This document shows positions 1-8,913 of a DNA stretch of 64,000 nucleotides, one piece after another. The translations under genes and the position numbers were made by a program. Source of the DNA: Poriferisocius sp965200775 (GTDB lineage Bacteria > Actinomycetota > Acidimicrobiia > Acidimicrobiales > Bin134); contig OZ241383.1 in the NCBI GenBank assembly GCA_965200775.1, positions 186,001-250,000 on the forward strand, in the 5' to 3' direction. The notes beneath the pieces were generated by a model, which was given only the letters and a program-made list of their open reading frames with translations, made no database searches and had not been told where the DNA came from. Numbering within the stretch: the stretch's first letter is position 1; every line of letters begins with the position of its first letter.

Positions 1-43
1 CAAGCCTTCACAATCCACCGCTAGGCGCACCTGACGTGCGGGG

Positions 44-1347
44 TTAGTTGTTGAGGGTGAAGGTGAACTCGTCGGCGGCTGGTGATGCCCTGCTTCCGGC
101 CGGCGAGGGTCCGTGTCCGGCAGGCGATGCTCCTTGGCTCCTTCGGGGTGGTTCCAGTTGGTAGGTGCTGTTGGGGTGTTGGGTGGTGGTGTGGTTGTGT
201 TTGTGGGTTTTGTTGTGGCAGGTGGGGCACAGGAGTGCGAGGTTTGTGATGTCGGTGGGTTCGCTGTGTTCTCACTATTGGTTGTGGTGGGTGTGGCAGG
301 TGGTGGCTTTGTGTCCGCAGCCGGTGCAGTGTTTGTCTTGGGCGTATAAGGCGAGTTTTTGGGCTTGGGTGGCTGTTCTTTGTTTGGTGCTGAGGTAGAG
401 GGGTTGGTCGTCGGTGTCGAAGATGGTGGGTAGCGCTGCGGCGTCACTGGCGATGCGCTGCAGGGTGTTGGTGTCGATGGGGGTGCCGTCGATCAGTCCT
501 GCGTTTGGGGTCGGTTGGTGATGGCGTCGTAGTGGGCGGTGACGATCAGCGTGGTCGCCTGCGCTACGGGCTCGCTGCTGGCAGGTTCAGACTTTCCGGG
601 TTTGGCGGGTTTTTGGGTGATCAACGTTACGAGGGCGTCGGCGGTGCGTTGGTGGTGGGTGCGGTCGTTTCTGGTTTTGGTGTCTTCTCGGAACATGCGA
701 TCGCCCAAGTCGTCGAGGGCGGTTTTGACTCGCTCCCCGGCGACACGGTCCAGCTCCGCGTGCAGCACGATCATGTCGTTGTCGCCGTCGAGCACTGATG
801 CCCGGCGACGCCGGCGTTGTTGTTCGTGGCGGCTGAGACCATCAGCTGTGGCTCGTTGTTCTTCGAGGCGGGCGACGGTTTTTTTGAACAGGTCCAAGTC
901 CTCTGTGATCGCCAAACCGATGAGCTCAAGTTCTTGGTCTTCGTCCATAGGGGCTCTTTGGTGGGATTCGCCGACTACTTGGGCGTGGTCGATGGTGATC
1001 CACCCGTCCTTTGAAGCCTCCAGCGTGTAGGGCAGGTCTTTGAGGATTGACGCGGTTTTGGCTTGACGGCGGGCCTTGTGACGGCCCACCCCAAACTGCC
1101 GGCACAACTCCACAACAGCGTCCTCGCCTTCGAGGTCACCGAACCGGCCCAACAACACAGTGAGCAAACCGTCGAGCTTTCGACGAGTCGAGTCGACTTG
1201 CAAGATCAGCTTCGCTACCTCTGCTGAATCCAACTCCATCGGATCAACATCAACCAGCCCGCCCAACCCGACATCCGCCGACGCAGCGCCAAGCTGCTCA
1301 GCAGTCTGAGGTTCGGTGTTGTCCCTGGTGAGGAGCCCTAAATCCAT
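44..1347 (-). pseudogene. DUF222 / HNH endonuclease (13E12-repeat family), broken
   Basis: The 5-prime part (493-1347, 284 codons) is an intact helical DUF222 domain, a family found in many copies in actinobacteria and usually ending in an HNH nuclease. Near 505 the frame shifts; the next frame continues as NAGLIDGTPIDTNTLQ and reaches a zinc/HNH region with CTGCGHKATTCHTHH. There two adjacent nonsense codons (TAG at 275-277, TGA at 272-274) replace the aromatic/Trp position before E-H, after which DITNLALLCPTCHNKTH resumes. The frame ends at 44 in DEFTFTLNN, the same tail as the surface protein gene upstream of it. One frameshift plus two stops make this a pseudogene unless they are sequencing errors. 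Family call is confident; host function is unknown. Confidence 0.85.
45..74. repeat. 30-nt copy of the surface-protein gene 3-prime end
   Basis: These 30 bases are identical to 1545-1574, the last 30 bases of the fibronectin/cadherin-like gene, and include two bases of the stop codon (TAA here, TAG there). The copy lies in the reading frame of the HNH remnant and so gives it the same C-terminal nine residues. This suggests recombination or duplication between gene ends. Confidence 0.85.
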
Positions 1348-1543
1348 GCCATGTAGTCTACCGACCCCAGTAACAATATCAACCGAAAAAGGCTGGACAG
1401 ACCAGAGAAATACTAGAACATATCTAAAACTTTCAGCCTTTATCTCAATATCTGGAACAACCAGGTAAACCGGCTACGGAAGGGCGAGGACGCGCCTACC
1501 CACAGCCCCCAGATCGCTTGTTCGCGAAGCTGGCAGGGCGGGT
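1348..1543. other. intergenic, AT-richer than surroundings
   Basis: No gene is seen here. The stretch is upstream of the DUF222 remnant and downstream of the surface protein gene. It includes an 8-bp inverted repeat, AAAGGCTG near 1388 and CAGCCTTT near 1435, with AT-rich sequence between the arms. This could be a promoter or an old terminator; nothing decides between them. Confidence 0.3.
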
Positions 1544-4417
1544 CTAGTTGTTGAGGGTGAAGGTGAACTCGTCGCTGGCGGTGCCGCCTTCGGAGTCGGT
1601 GGCGGTGATCTTGACTGTGAGGGTTTGCGATGCGGCGTGGCCGCCCTCCAGCGTGAGCACCGACCCGTCCCAGGAGCCGCTCAGCTTGTTACGGGCGATC
1701 TCGTTGAGCAGGCCAGTCTTGGTTTGACCGGTGCGCTGGTTGGTGGTGGTCACCTCCACGGTAAACGTCAACCCGTCGCCGCTGAAGTGATCGGCCATGT
1801 CCAGCTCGTGAGTCTGATCGTCGGACAACGTCAGGTCCTCGAACCCCTCAATCAGCGTCACCGGATTGTGATCAGGATCAGCCGGCGGAGGATCAGCAGG
1901 TGGGTTGGGGTCTGCTGGGGGAGGATCAGCAGGTGGCGGGTCGTCTGCTGGTGGGTTGGGGTCACCCGGCGGGGTGAGGTCCGGAGCGGGGACTTCGTCG
2001 ACCAGCGAAAGCGTGAAGGAATCGCTTGCTGTGGTCCCGTCAGGTCCTGCGATGCGGCGTGGCCGCCGCTAAGCATCAGCACCGACATTGCGTCGTTCCA
2101 CCCGCCCCGGACTTTGTTGCGGGCGACCTCGTTGAGTGCGCCGGTCTTGGATTGACCTGTGCGCTGGTTGGTAGTCGTCACCTCCACGGTGTAGAGGAGG
2201 TCGTCGCCGCTGAAGTAGTCGGCCATGTCAAGAGCGACCGTTGAGCCATTAGCGATGGAAGCATCGTTGAACAACCCGATCAGCGTCGGCGGATCAACCG
2301 ACGGCTGATCCGCGGGTGGGTCCGCGGGCGGCGCCGGATCGGACTGTGCGCTGGCTTGGCCGAAGGCTTGTGCTTGTGCGCCGGCTTGAGCTGGCGTGCT
2401 CTCGACCACTGCCAGTGACCAAGCGCTCTCGCCGACGGAGTTCTGGGCGCGCACCTGCACCGCATACATCGTGCCGCCGCTCAAGCCGGTGACCTCGAGC
2501 GTCGTCGCGGTGTCGAGCGTCCCACTGTTGCTGGTGTCGTCGTTGGCGTCGGCGGCGTGGTCGGTCCAGTCGCCGTTCGGCAGGGCCCGGTAGCGCACGT
2601 CGTAGTCGGTGACCGCATTGCCGTGGTCGGCGGGCGCTTGCCAGTTCACGGTGAGCTTGGCGTTGCCGGAGTCAATTGAGGTGATCACCGGGCTGTCGGG
2701 CACCGCTTGCGTTGTGGCCGATGTCACTTCGGACCATTCCCCATCGCAGACTGAGTTCACAGCGCGCACGCGAGCCTCGTAGGTGGTGCCGCTGGCATCC
2801 AACGACGAGATCACCGCGCAGCGTCCGAGATTTGCGCCGCAGGCTGGTGCGGCGCCCATAGAGATCACGCCGTCGTGCGAGGCGGAAGTCCAGGATTCGG
2901 TGCCCTGCTGGCGGTACTGCACGTCATAGCGGCTGACTGAAGCCCCGTTGACCGCCGGCCGCTCCCACTGAACGACCACCTGCGCGCCCTGCCCCATGGC
3001 GCCCATGCCCATGGTGCCGGGCGGGCCCAGCGTGGTCGCCGACGTCACATCGGACCAGGGTCCTATCCATTAATCTGGGTCCGTCGAGGAAATTGGCTCG
3101 TTGCGCATCCTCGCCTGGAACTCGTACGTTGCGCTGTCGTCCAGGCCGGAGACCGTACGGTAATTGAACCGACTATTGACCACGGCGTCTTTCCACGACG
3201 TCTCTCCGGACTTTCGGTATCGCATGTCGTACCGAGTGACTTGAGTGTGGGAGAGATCGGGATCGCCTTGGAAGTGCCAGAAGGTCGGCTGCGTCCAGCG
3301 TACCTTGAGCTTGCCGCGCTCCGTCGAGTAGGTGCGCCATGCTGACCAAACCAGATAGTGGGCTTGTCGTACTGCGGCGTCGGCGCGCTCACTACGACAG
3401 TCCATGGTCCCTCGGCACCTCCCTCGCAGGGGGCGTGGTCGTAGGTGACGGAGCGCACCTTGATCTCGTACTCGGTGCTGTCGTCCAGGCCGGTGACATC
3501 CACACTTGTCGGCACCTCGATATTGCCCCTAAAGTCGTAGATGTTGACGGGTTGGTCTGTCCAGTCCGTAATCGAGCCACCCTTGTACTGCACCTCAAAG
3601 GTGACACAAGGCTTGGGATTCCGGTTGATCCAGGCCACCCCGATCGACCCGCGCCCGCCCAGACCGTCCCTTTGTTTATGTCGGGAGTAGGGAATCAGGC
3701 CGGCCTTTTTCAGCGCGTAGCGGGTCCTCCCGTACGCGACGTCGGACCACTGGCCGGCGACACCGGCGGTGTTCACGGAGCGCGCTCGCAGCTGATAGGT
3801 CGTGCCGTCTTCCAGACCGGTTAGCGTCGTCGAGAACCAGGTGCCGTTGTATGAGACCCCGTTGCTCGAGTCTGTCCAGTCCGTAATCGAGCCGCCCTTG
3901 TACTGCACTTCATGGCCGGTGTTGGCGTCAGTGTTCGTCGGTTTGTCCCAGCTCAAGTAGATCTGCCCGTGCTGTAGGCGGGTCTGACCGACCTCCAACA
4001 CTGGCTTGCCTGGCGTCGCCACCCCGGGCAGGGTCAAGGACTTGACGTCGGACCACGGGCCGTAACCGGCGGAGTTCTGTGCTCGCAGCCGTCCTTCGTA
4101 GGTGGTGCCGGGGGTCAGGCCGGTGATCTTCGTGTTCCACAGGCCGCCAGGCGTTGTACTGAAGTTGCTGCTGGGCCAGTCGGTCCAGTCCTGATCGGAG
4201 CTGGCCTTGTACTGCAACTGGTAGCCGGTGATCGCAGAACCGCCGGACCCGGGCGCATACCAGGTTGCGAACATTTTCCCAGCCTGGCCAGACACCGTGA
4301 GGGACAAGCTGGGCTTGCCCGGCACCGACTGCGCCGTTGCCACGCCTGGGCTCAGCAGCGCTGCCGGAAGAGCAACCGCCAGCAGCGCCGCAAGAGCTAG
4401 GTGTACTCGGCCGGGAT
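1544..4417 (-). pseudogene. secreted fibronectin type III / cadherin-like repeat protein, degraded
   Basis: The frame begins with a signal peptide (hydrophobic LALAALLAVALPAALL, then ATAQS), followed by about six fibronectin III domains recognisable by repeated TGLxxGTTYExRVRAxNxxGxGPWS motifs, a Pro/Asp/Ala-rich linker, and two cadherin-like domains (FSGDDLLYTVEVTTTNQRTG and FSGDGLTFTVEVTTTNQRTG). It is a cell-surface adhesion-type protein of roughly 950 codons. It is broken by a frameshift near 3345, an in-frame TAA at 3070-3072 (PD-stop-WIGPWSDV continues the domain) and a frameshift near 2035. No ATG, GTG or TTG lies between the signal peptide and the adjacent IS element, so the start was probably removed by the insertion. 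The reading resumes cleanly after each lesion, so decay is recent or the lesions are sequencing errors. Confidence 0.8.
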
Positions 4418-5458
4418 GTTGGTGATGGTTTGACGTGATGAGGATCTTCTGAGTGATGTGGGGATTGCTGTCTCCACTCACCAAGAGGTCCTCATGTCTT
4501 ACCGTAACGCTGGACTCACGCCGTTCGCCCGTTGGTTGATTGTTGAACGCGTCCAAGCAGGCCAGCCCGTCGCTCATGTCGCGAAGGCAATGGGTGTTTC
4601 GCGCCAGTGCGCTCATCGCTGGATCAACCGATTCAACGAGGCCGGCGACGAAGGCCTCGAGGACCGTTCTTGGCGACCGCATCGGTGCCCCAACCAGACT
4701 CCCCCTGACGTCGAGGAGAAGGTGCTTGCCGCTCGACGCGAGCACCGGACCGGCCCCGATCAGCTCACCTACGAAGTCGGGGTGCCGGCGCGAACCATCA
4801 GCCGGATCTTGCGACGCAACGGAGTCCCACGGTTGCACGACTGCGACCCAATGACCGGCGAGGTGATCCGGGTCTCGAAGACAACCACGATCCGCTACGA
4901 ACGCGACCGGCCCGGCGAACTCGTCCATATGGACCTCAAGAAGCTCGGCCGGATCCCACCCGGTGGTGGCTGGAAAGCCCACGGCCGACAGATGGGCTCA
5001 ACAAGCGAACGCAAGAAGACCAAGATCGGCTACGACTACATCCACTCGATCGTCGATGACCACAGCCGCCTCGCGTACTCCGAGATCCACGACGACGAAA
5101 AGGGCGAGACCTGCGCCGAGTTCTTCGAGCGCGCCATCGAGTTCTTCGCCAGCCACGGCATCACGATCGAGCAGGTGATGACCGACAACCACTGGAGCTA
5201 CAAGCACACCACCCGCCTGGGCGAGCTCATCGACAGCATCGGCACAACCCACAAATTCATCCGACCCCACTGCCCCTGGCAGAACGGCAAAGTCGAACGC
5301 TTCAACCGCACCCTCCAAACCGAATGGGCCTACCGGCAAGTCATCGAAACCAACGACACCCGCTCAGCAGCCTTGCCAGACTTCCTCCACCGCTACAACC
5401 ACCACCGACCGCACCACACCCTCAGAGGACACCCACCCATCAGCCGACTGTCACCAAC
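4418..5458 (+). mobile_element. IS481-family insertion sequence
   Basis: A single transposase gene is flanked by a candidate terminal inverted repeat, GTTGGTGATGGT at 4418-4429 against the reverse complement of 5447-5458 (10 of 12 matching). About 1.04 kb fits the IS481 family. The ends are tentative: the right repeat would stop just before the transposase stop codon, and no target-site duplication was identified. The element abuts the 5-prime end of the surface protein gene, divergent from it. Confidence 0.6.
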
Positions 5459-5462
5459 CTAA
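4494..5462 (+). CDS. IS481-family transposase (DDE integrase-type)
   Basis: This catalyses insertion-sequence transposition. An N-terminal helix-turn-helix (LTPFARWLIVERVQAGQP, then VSRQCAHRWINRF) is followed by a DDE integrase core: D in GELVHMDL, D in VMTDNHWSY and E in NGKVERFNRT. About 322 residues is normal for the family. The start MSYRNAGLTP is preferred over an upstream GTG at 4458 because the family begins this way and an AAGAGGTC ribosome site precedes it. It appears full length, so it may still be active. It is the only transposase in the window. Confidence 0.9.
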   Translation: MSYRNAGLTPFARWLIVERVQAGQPVAHVAKAMGVSRQCAHRWINRFNEAGDEGLEDRSWRPHRCPNQTPPDVEEKVLAARREHRTGPDQLTYEVGVPARTISRILRRNGVPRLHDCDPMTGEVIRVSKTTTIRYERDRPGELVHMDLKKLGRIPPGGGWKAHGRQMGSTSERKKTKIGYDYIHSIVDDHSRLAYSEIHDDEKGETCAEFFERAIEFFASHGITIEQVMTDNHWSYKHTTRLGELIDSIGTTHKFIRPHCPWQNGKVERFNRTLQTEWAYRQVIETNDTRSAALPDFLHRYNHHRPHHTLRGHPPISRLSPT

Positions 5463-5495
5463 TAGCCGAATACAACTAGGCGGAGGGAGCGTCTA

Positions 5496-5511
5496 CCCCC
5501 CCCCCCCCCCC
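5496..5511. repeat. run of 16 C
   Basis: An uninterrupted tract of sixteen C lies 34 bases past the transposase stop. Homopolymers this long are unstable in vivo and hard to sequence, so the true length is uncertain. The 240-base gap around it (5463-5702) shows no gene. Confidence 0.9.
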
Positions 5512-5702
5512 TCGACAGGGCCGCGCCCATCAAGCAGAGCGCGCCACCGCCCTGAGGGGTGACCCGTCGCCGGTTCAGAATCCTGAGCACGATACGCCCT
5601 CCTTCAATGGGCCCGTAGCAACCGGCCCATGGTACCAAACTCCCGCCAATGTCAATCAACATCAACCAGGCCAGACAGCCTGCCGGGTGAGAAGATAACC
5701 CA

Positions 5703-6641
5703 ATGAGAGCAGTGCGCTGTGTGGATGGTCGGCCGTCGGTGGTGGAGGTAGCCGCTCCTCAGGGCGAGGGAGTGCGGATCAAAACCGCCTCGGCCGGGGT
5801 GTGCGGCTCCGACCTTCACATGCTGGAACTCGGGATGCTGAACACCTACACCGTGGGCCACGAGTTCGCCGGTTGGCTTGACGACGGCCGCCCGGTAGCA
5901 GTGGAACCCATCAGAGGCTGCGGCACCTGCGAGCTGTGCCGAGCCGGCGACTACAACCGCTGTCCGGGAACCCTGGAACAAGTGGCAGGCATCTCCCGCG
6001 ACGGAGGCATGGCCGACGAGGTGCTGATATGGCCGGAGGCAGTCGTCCCGCTGCCTTCCGGGGTAAATCCCCGAGACGCCTGCCTGGTCGAGCCCCTCGG
6101 TATAGCAGTCCACGGCTTCCGCATGGTCGGTCTGAGGGGCGACATGAGGGTGGCCGTCATCGGTGGCGGCACCATAGGCCTGACCGCCCTAGCCGTGGCC
6201 CGCCTGGCGGGGTGCGAAACCGCCATCTTGGCCCGCCACCCCGCCCAGAATGAGGCCGCAGAGCGCCTCGGGGCTGTCACGATTACCGAGCAGCCCTACG
6301 ACATTGTGGTGGAGGCCGCCGGCTCCACCTCGGCCCTGGCCGACGCCGCCAAAAGGTGCCGACCCGGAGGCAAGATCGTGGTACTCGGCACCTACTGGGA
6401 GGGAATGGAGCTACCCGGTATGGATCTAAGCATGAAGGAGATCACCGTGGTGCCGTCCTCCATGTATGGGCGATTCGGCCCGACCCGGGACCTCGATGTT
6501 GCTGCTGCTGCGCTCGCCCAACTTCCCGAACTACCCGAAGCGGTCATCACCCACCGTTTTCCGCTCGACGCCGCCGCCGAAGCTTTTGCCACTGCGGCCA
6601 ACCGCTCGGCAGGCGCCATCAAGGTCGTCCTGGAGCCCTGA
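5703..6641 (+). CDS. zinc-type medium-chain alcohol dehydrogenase-like protein
   Basis: A member of the medium-chain dehydrogenase/reductase family, oxidising an alcohol or polyol with NAD(P). The catalytic zinc motif GVCGSDLH lies near residue 33, GHE near 53, and the structural-zinc cluster GCGTCELCRAGDYNRC near 72-87. The Rossmann glycine motif VAVIGGGTIGLTA is near 152. At 312 residues it is shorter than the usual 340-370, mainly because the NAD-domain loops are trimmed. Substrate is not determinable. It stands alone between the mobile region and a lipoprotein gene on the other strand. Confidence 0.85.
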   Translation: MRAVRCVDGRPSVVEVAAPQGEGVRIKTASAGVCGSDLHMLELGMLNTYTVGHEFAGWLDDGRPVAVEPIRGCGTCELCRAGDYNRCPGTLEQVAGISRDGGMADEVLIWPEAVVPLPSGVNPRDACLVEPLGIAVHGFRMVGLRGDMRVAVIGGGTIGLTALAVARLAGCETAILARHPAQNEAAERLGAVTITEQPYDIVVEAAGSTSALADAAKRCRPGGKIVVLGTYWEGMELPGMDLSMKEITVVPSSMYGRFGPTRDLDVAAAALAQLPELPEAVITHRFPLDAAAEAFATAANRSAGAIKVVLEP

Positions 6642-6679
6642 CCCGGACAACCACCCGAAGTCAACCAGCTGCACTCAAC

Positions 6680-6745
6680 CGCGCCGTATCACTGAGGCGC
6701 AGGAGTCACAACCCAGTCGCGCCGCACAACCCAGGCGCAGGAGTC
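6680..6745. repeat. imperfect tandem repeat, 38-nt offset
   Basis: Two copies begin CGCGCCG and end AGGCGCAGGAGTC (6680-6707 and 6718-6745), with a diverged middle. They lie in the gap between the dehydrogenase and the convergent lipoprotein gene, where a transcription terminator would be expected, but no strong hairpin is seen. Confidence 0.6.
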
Positions 6746-6756
6746 GGGTCAGGCCG

Positions 6757-7509
6757 TCAGGTGCAGGGCTGAGTGGGGGCCACGGCGGGGAGGCGGCCGG
6801 CCCGCATCGAGGTGACCGACGTGCCGTCGGTCTCGAAGATCACCCGGTAGTCGATGTCAGACTCGTCCACCGGGACGTACTGGATGGAGTTACCGCTGCC
6901 GTCGGCGTAGGGGATAACCACCAGCCGAGCACCGAACAGCTCGTGGAGCTGGGCCTCTGTGCTGCCTACGCTGGCTCCCGAACGGGTGGTGATGCTGGGG
7001 TTGTTGATGTCCACCCGCTCGATGGTGGAGTTGTACACCGTGACGACCACCCCCGTCGGCCCGTTGGCCGGGGCGAGCAGGTAGCACCGGGGGGTGCCCT
7101 CCTCTTCGCCACCGGTCCACGCCGCGTTCACTGCAGTAGCCGCCTCGTCGGGGGTCATGCCGAAGTACATGTCGCCCAGTCCCACCGTGCTGAGCTTGGT
7201 TGCGTTACCGAAAGCGGGTTGCGACGTATCAACTGGCTCGGGCACGTCGGGTGGATCACCTGTCGGCACCACTATCGGGGTTGGGGTCTCCTCGGGAGCT
7301 TCGGTGGGCTCCTCGGTCGGGGTTGGGGTCTCCTCGGGAGTTTCGGTGGGCTCCTCGGTCGGCGTATCCGCGGGAACCGGGGTGGAAACATCGATCGGCG
7401 TTTCGGTTGGGGTCGGGGTCGGTTCTGTCTCGGTCGTGGAATCGTCGTCGTTCCCGCAAGCAGCGAGAAGGAGAGCGACGGCGGCGATCAGAGCGATGAT
7501 GAAGCGCAT
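6757..7509 (-). CDS. lipoprotein with Thr/Pro/Glu-rich linker
   Basis: A secreted lipoprotein of unknown function. The N-terminus has a lipoprotein signal with lipobox LLAAC at residues 14-18, then a linker of about 70 residues rich in T, P and E that contains a 14-codon tandem repeat (7277-7318 and 7319-7360, one mismatch). A globular C-terminal domain of about 150 residues (from about TKLSTVGLGDMYFGMTPDEA) contains two Cys (PRCYLL and the C-terminal QPCT) that could pair. The MTPDEA stretch resembles small extracytoplasmic domains that start with a G-M-T-x-E-x-A helix. No further assignment is possible. Confidence 0.75.
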   Translation of the reverse strand: MRFIIALIAAVALLLAACGNDDDSTTETEPTPTPTETPIDVSTPVPADTPTEEPTETPEETPTPTEEPTEAPEETPTPIVVPTGDPPDVPEPVDTSQPAFGNATKLSTVGLGDMYFGMTPDEAATAVNAAWTGGEEEGTPRCYLLAPANGPTGVVVTVYNSTIERVDINNPSITTRSGASVGSTEAQLHELFGARLVVIPYADGSGNSIQYVPVDESDIDYRVIFETDGTSVTSMRAGRLPAVAPTQPCT

Positions 7510-7545
7510 GTCGCTAGCGTAGTAGCCGGAGCGACCACAAGTAAG

Positions 7546-7618
7546 TAGGCCGCCTGGGACTCGAACCCAGCACCTTGAGATTAAAAGTCTCCTGCTCTAC
7601 CTGATGAGCTAGCGGCCC
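7546..7618 (-). tRNA. tRNA-Lys (anticodon TTT)
   Basis: On the minus strand a complete cloverleaf is visible: acceptor GGGCCGC pairing with GCGGCCT, D-loop TAGCTCA, anticodon loop CTTTTAA with TTT, and T-arm GGGTTCGAGTCCC. The discriminator base is A and CCA is not encoded. The 73-nt length is normal. Confidence 0.95.
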
Positions 7619-7668
7619 GCCGTCACTGTATCGCCCAACCCCTCCGGGATGGCCGGTAATATCGCCCG

Positions 7669-7878
7669 GTGACCTCCGGGGAACCACTCAGCTCCACCAA
7701 GCCCTTGGGAGCCGATGAGGCGCTCCTCGACGACGTGGACAGCGAGCTGATCGACGTGGAAGCGGTACTGGGCGACCTGGACGACCTAGAGCGGCTGGGC
7801 CTGCGGGTTCAAACTGCAGTGGCCGATGGGAGCATCGCCCACCGCCCAGTCCTCCAGCGTTGCTCAGAGCACATCTGA
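7669..7878 (+). CDS. small acidic helical protein, DksA-coiled-coil-like
   Basis: A 69-codon frame from GTG with many Asp, Glu and Leu residues (EALLDDVDSELIDVEAVL). It resembles the coiled-coil part of TraR/DksA-type proteins, followed by a region ending QRCSEH with only one Cys, so no zinc finger is complete. The relation to DksA is a weak inference. Its last 15 bases overlap the convergent phosphatase gene. Confidence 0.45.
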   Translation: MTSGEPLSSTKPLGADEALLDDVDSELIDVEAVLGDLDDLERLGLRVQTAVADGSIAHRPVLQRCSEHI

Positions 7879-8460
7879 CTCGGGCACCTCAACTTCACCG
7901 GTGTCGAGTGGCTCGATCCTGTTTCCCGGCGTCAGGGTGCCGTTGTCCACCGTCACCCATCGGCCGCTCATGTTGCCGATCCGCCCCGCCGGACACCGCA
8001 GATGGGCTTCCAGCGAGTACATCACCCCTCCGTGGGTGACGACAGCGGCGCGCTGATCGCCCACCAGGTCGGCCAGCTTGACGAGACCGGCCAAGGTCCG
8101 GGCCAGCAGCGCCTCATCCGACTCCCAGCCCGGCGGGCGCCGACCATCCTTCAGGAAGCCAGGGAATTGGGCTTCGATCTGTTCGCGGGTTAGGCCGGAG
8201 AACTCCCGCACATCCCGCTCGATCAGCTCGGGCACCAGTATGGGGGAACCGCAGCCCCACTCCTCGGCGATGATCTCCGCGCTGGTGACCGCCCGTTGCA
8301 GGGTGGAGGTGGCCACCATGTCGAGGGGTTCGAGCCGGGCCGCGGCGGTAGCGGCCTGCCTGTGGCCTAGCTCGGATAGCGGGGGATCCGCCTGGCCCTG
8401 CCACCGTCGAGCCGCATTCCAGATCGATTGTCCGTGCCGGAGCAGAAGCAGGTGAGCCAC
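7864..8460 (-). CDS. histidine phosphatase (phosphoglycerate mutase-like) family protein
   Basis: A phosphatase of the branch-2 histidine phosphatase superfamily. The catalytic LLLLRHGQS motif is at the N-terminus, followed by STLQRAVTSAEII with the second Arg, an Asp/Glu-rich middle, and VVTHGG with the second catalytic His. The start GTG at 8460 (VAHLLLLRHG) is preferred because the longer frame only adds low-complexity sequence. At 198 residues it has the usual size. Phosphoglycerate-mutase-like genes near mshA and ybjN are common in actinobacteria. The substrate is not known. Confidence 0.85.
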   Translation of the reverse strand: MAHLLLLRHGQSIWNAARRWQGQADPPLSELGHRQAATAAARLEPLDMVATSTLQRAVTSAEIIAEEWGCGSPILVPELIERDVREFSGLTREQIEAQFPGFLKDGRRPPGWESDEALLARTLAGLVKLADLVGDQRAAVVTHGGVMYSLEAHLRCPAGRIGNMSGRWVTVDNGTLTPGNRIEPLDTGEVEVPESDVL

Positions 8461-8586
8461 GTACCCCACGGTATCGGTGGCTGGGCCAAGTCGAGAATCA
8501 CCGGGAATGGCCAAGTGCAGGCAAACCGCCGTCGTCAAGGCAACCCTCCCCATGTTCCGGGCCGTGGCCGTGACCGGGGATTCCCG

Positions 8587-8592
8587 TACACT
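8587..8592 (+). promoter_or_regulatory. candidate -10 box of a leaderless transcript
   Basis: TACACT fits the actinobacterial TANNNT -10 consensus and lies 7 bases before the ATG at 8600, which would put the transcript start at or near the start codon. No clear -35 element is visible. It sits in the divergent gap between the phosphatase and the MoaD-like gene. Confidence 0.4.
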
Positions 8593-8599
8593 TTGGCCC

Positions 8600-8836
8600 A
8601 TGGCCACGCTGCGCCTGTTTGCACACGTCAGGGAAGCAGCCGGGACCGGACGCGACGAGGTGCCGGGAGCGACCGTCGATCAGGTGCTGGCCGCCGCCGT
8701 TGAACGCTACGGCTCGGCGTTCGATGAACTGCTGCCGGTGTGTCGCATCTGGCTGAACGGCGAACCGGTCGTCGGAAGCGAGGCCGTGGCCTCCGGCGAC
8801 GAGGTCGCCGTGCTGCCCCCCGTGTCCGGGGGGTAG
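8600..8836 (+). CDS. MoaD/ThiS-family ubiquitin-like sulfur carrier
   Basis: A 78-residue beta-grasp protein ending in the diagnostic Gly-Gly (LPPVSGG), which in the family is adenylated and thiocarboxylated to carry sulfur, for example to molybdopterin. The start MATLRLFAHVREAAG has the typical MoaD beginning. No moaE, moeB or other molybdopterin gene is adjacent, so its partner is unknown, and it could also serve another sulfur pathway. The upstream ATG at 8477 would add about 41 unrelated residues and was rejected. Confidence 0.85.
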   Translation: MATLRLFAHVREAAGTGRDEVPGATVDQVLAAAVERYGSAFDELLPVCRIWLNGEPVVGSEAVASGDEVAVLPPVSGG

Positions 8837-8913
8837 CCTTTTTTGGCCATGTTTTGTTCCAAGTCGTGTCATTGGACACGGGTTGCCCGCTGCGGAATCC
8901 ATACGGAGCTGCG

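Noticed and set aside
4500..4982. N-terminal extension of the surface protein across the IS element
   Set aside because: The open frame there is antisense to the transposase; the signal peptide marks the real N-terminus.
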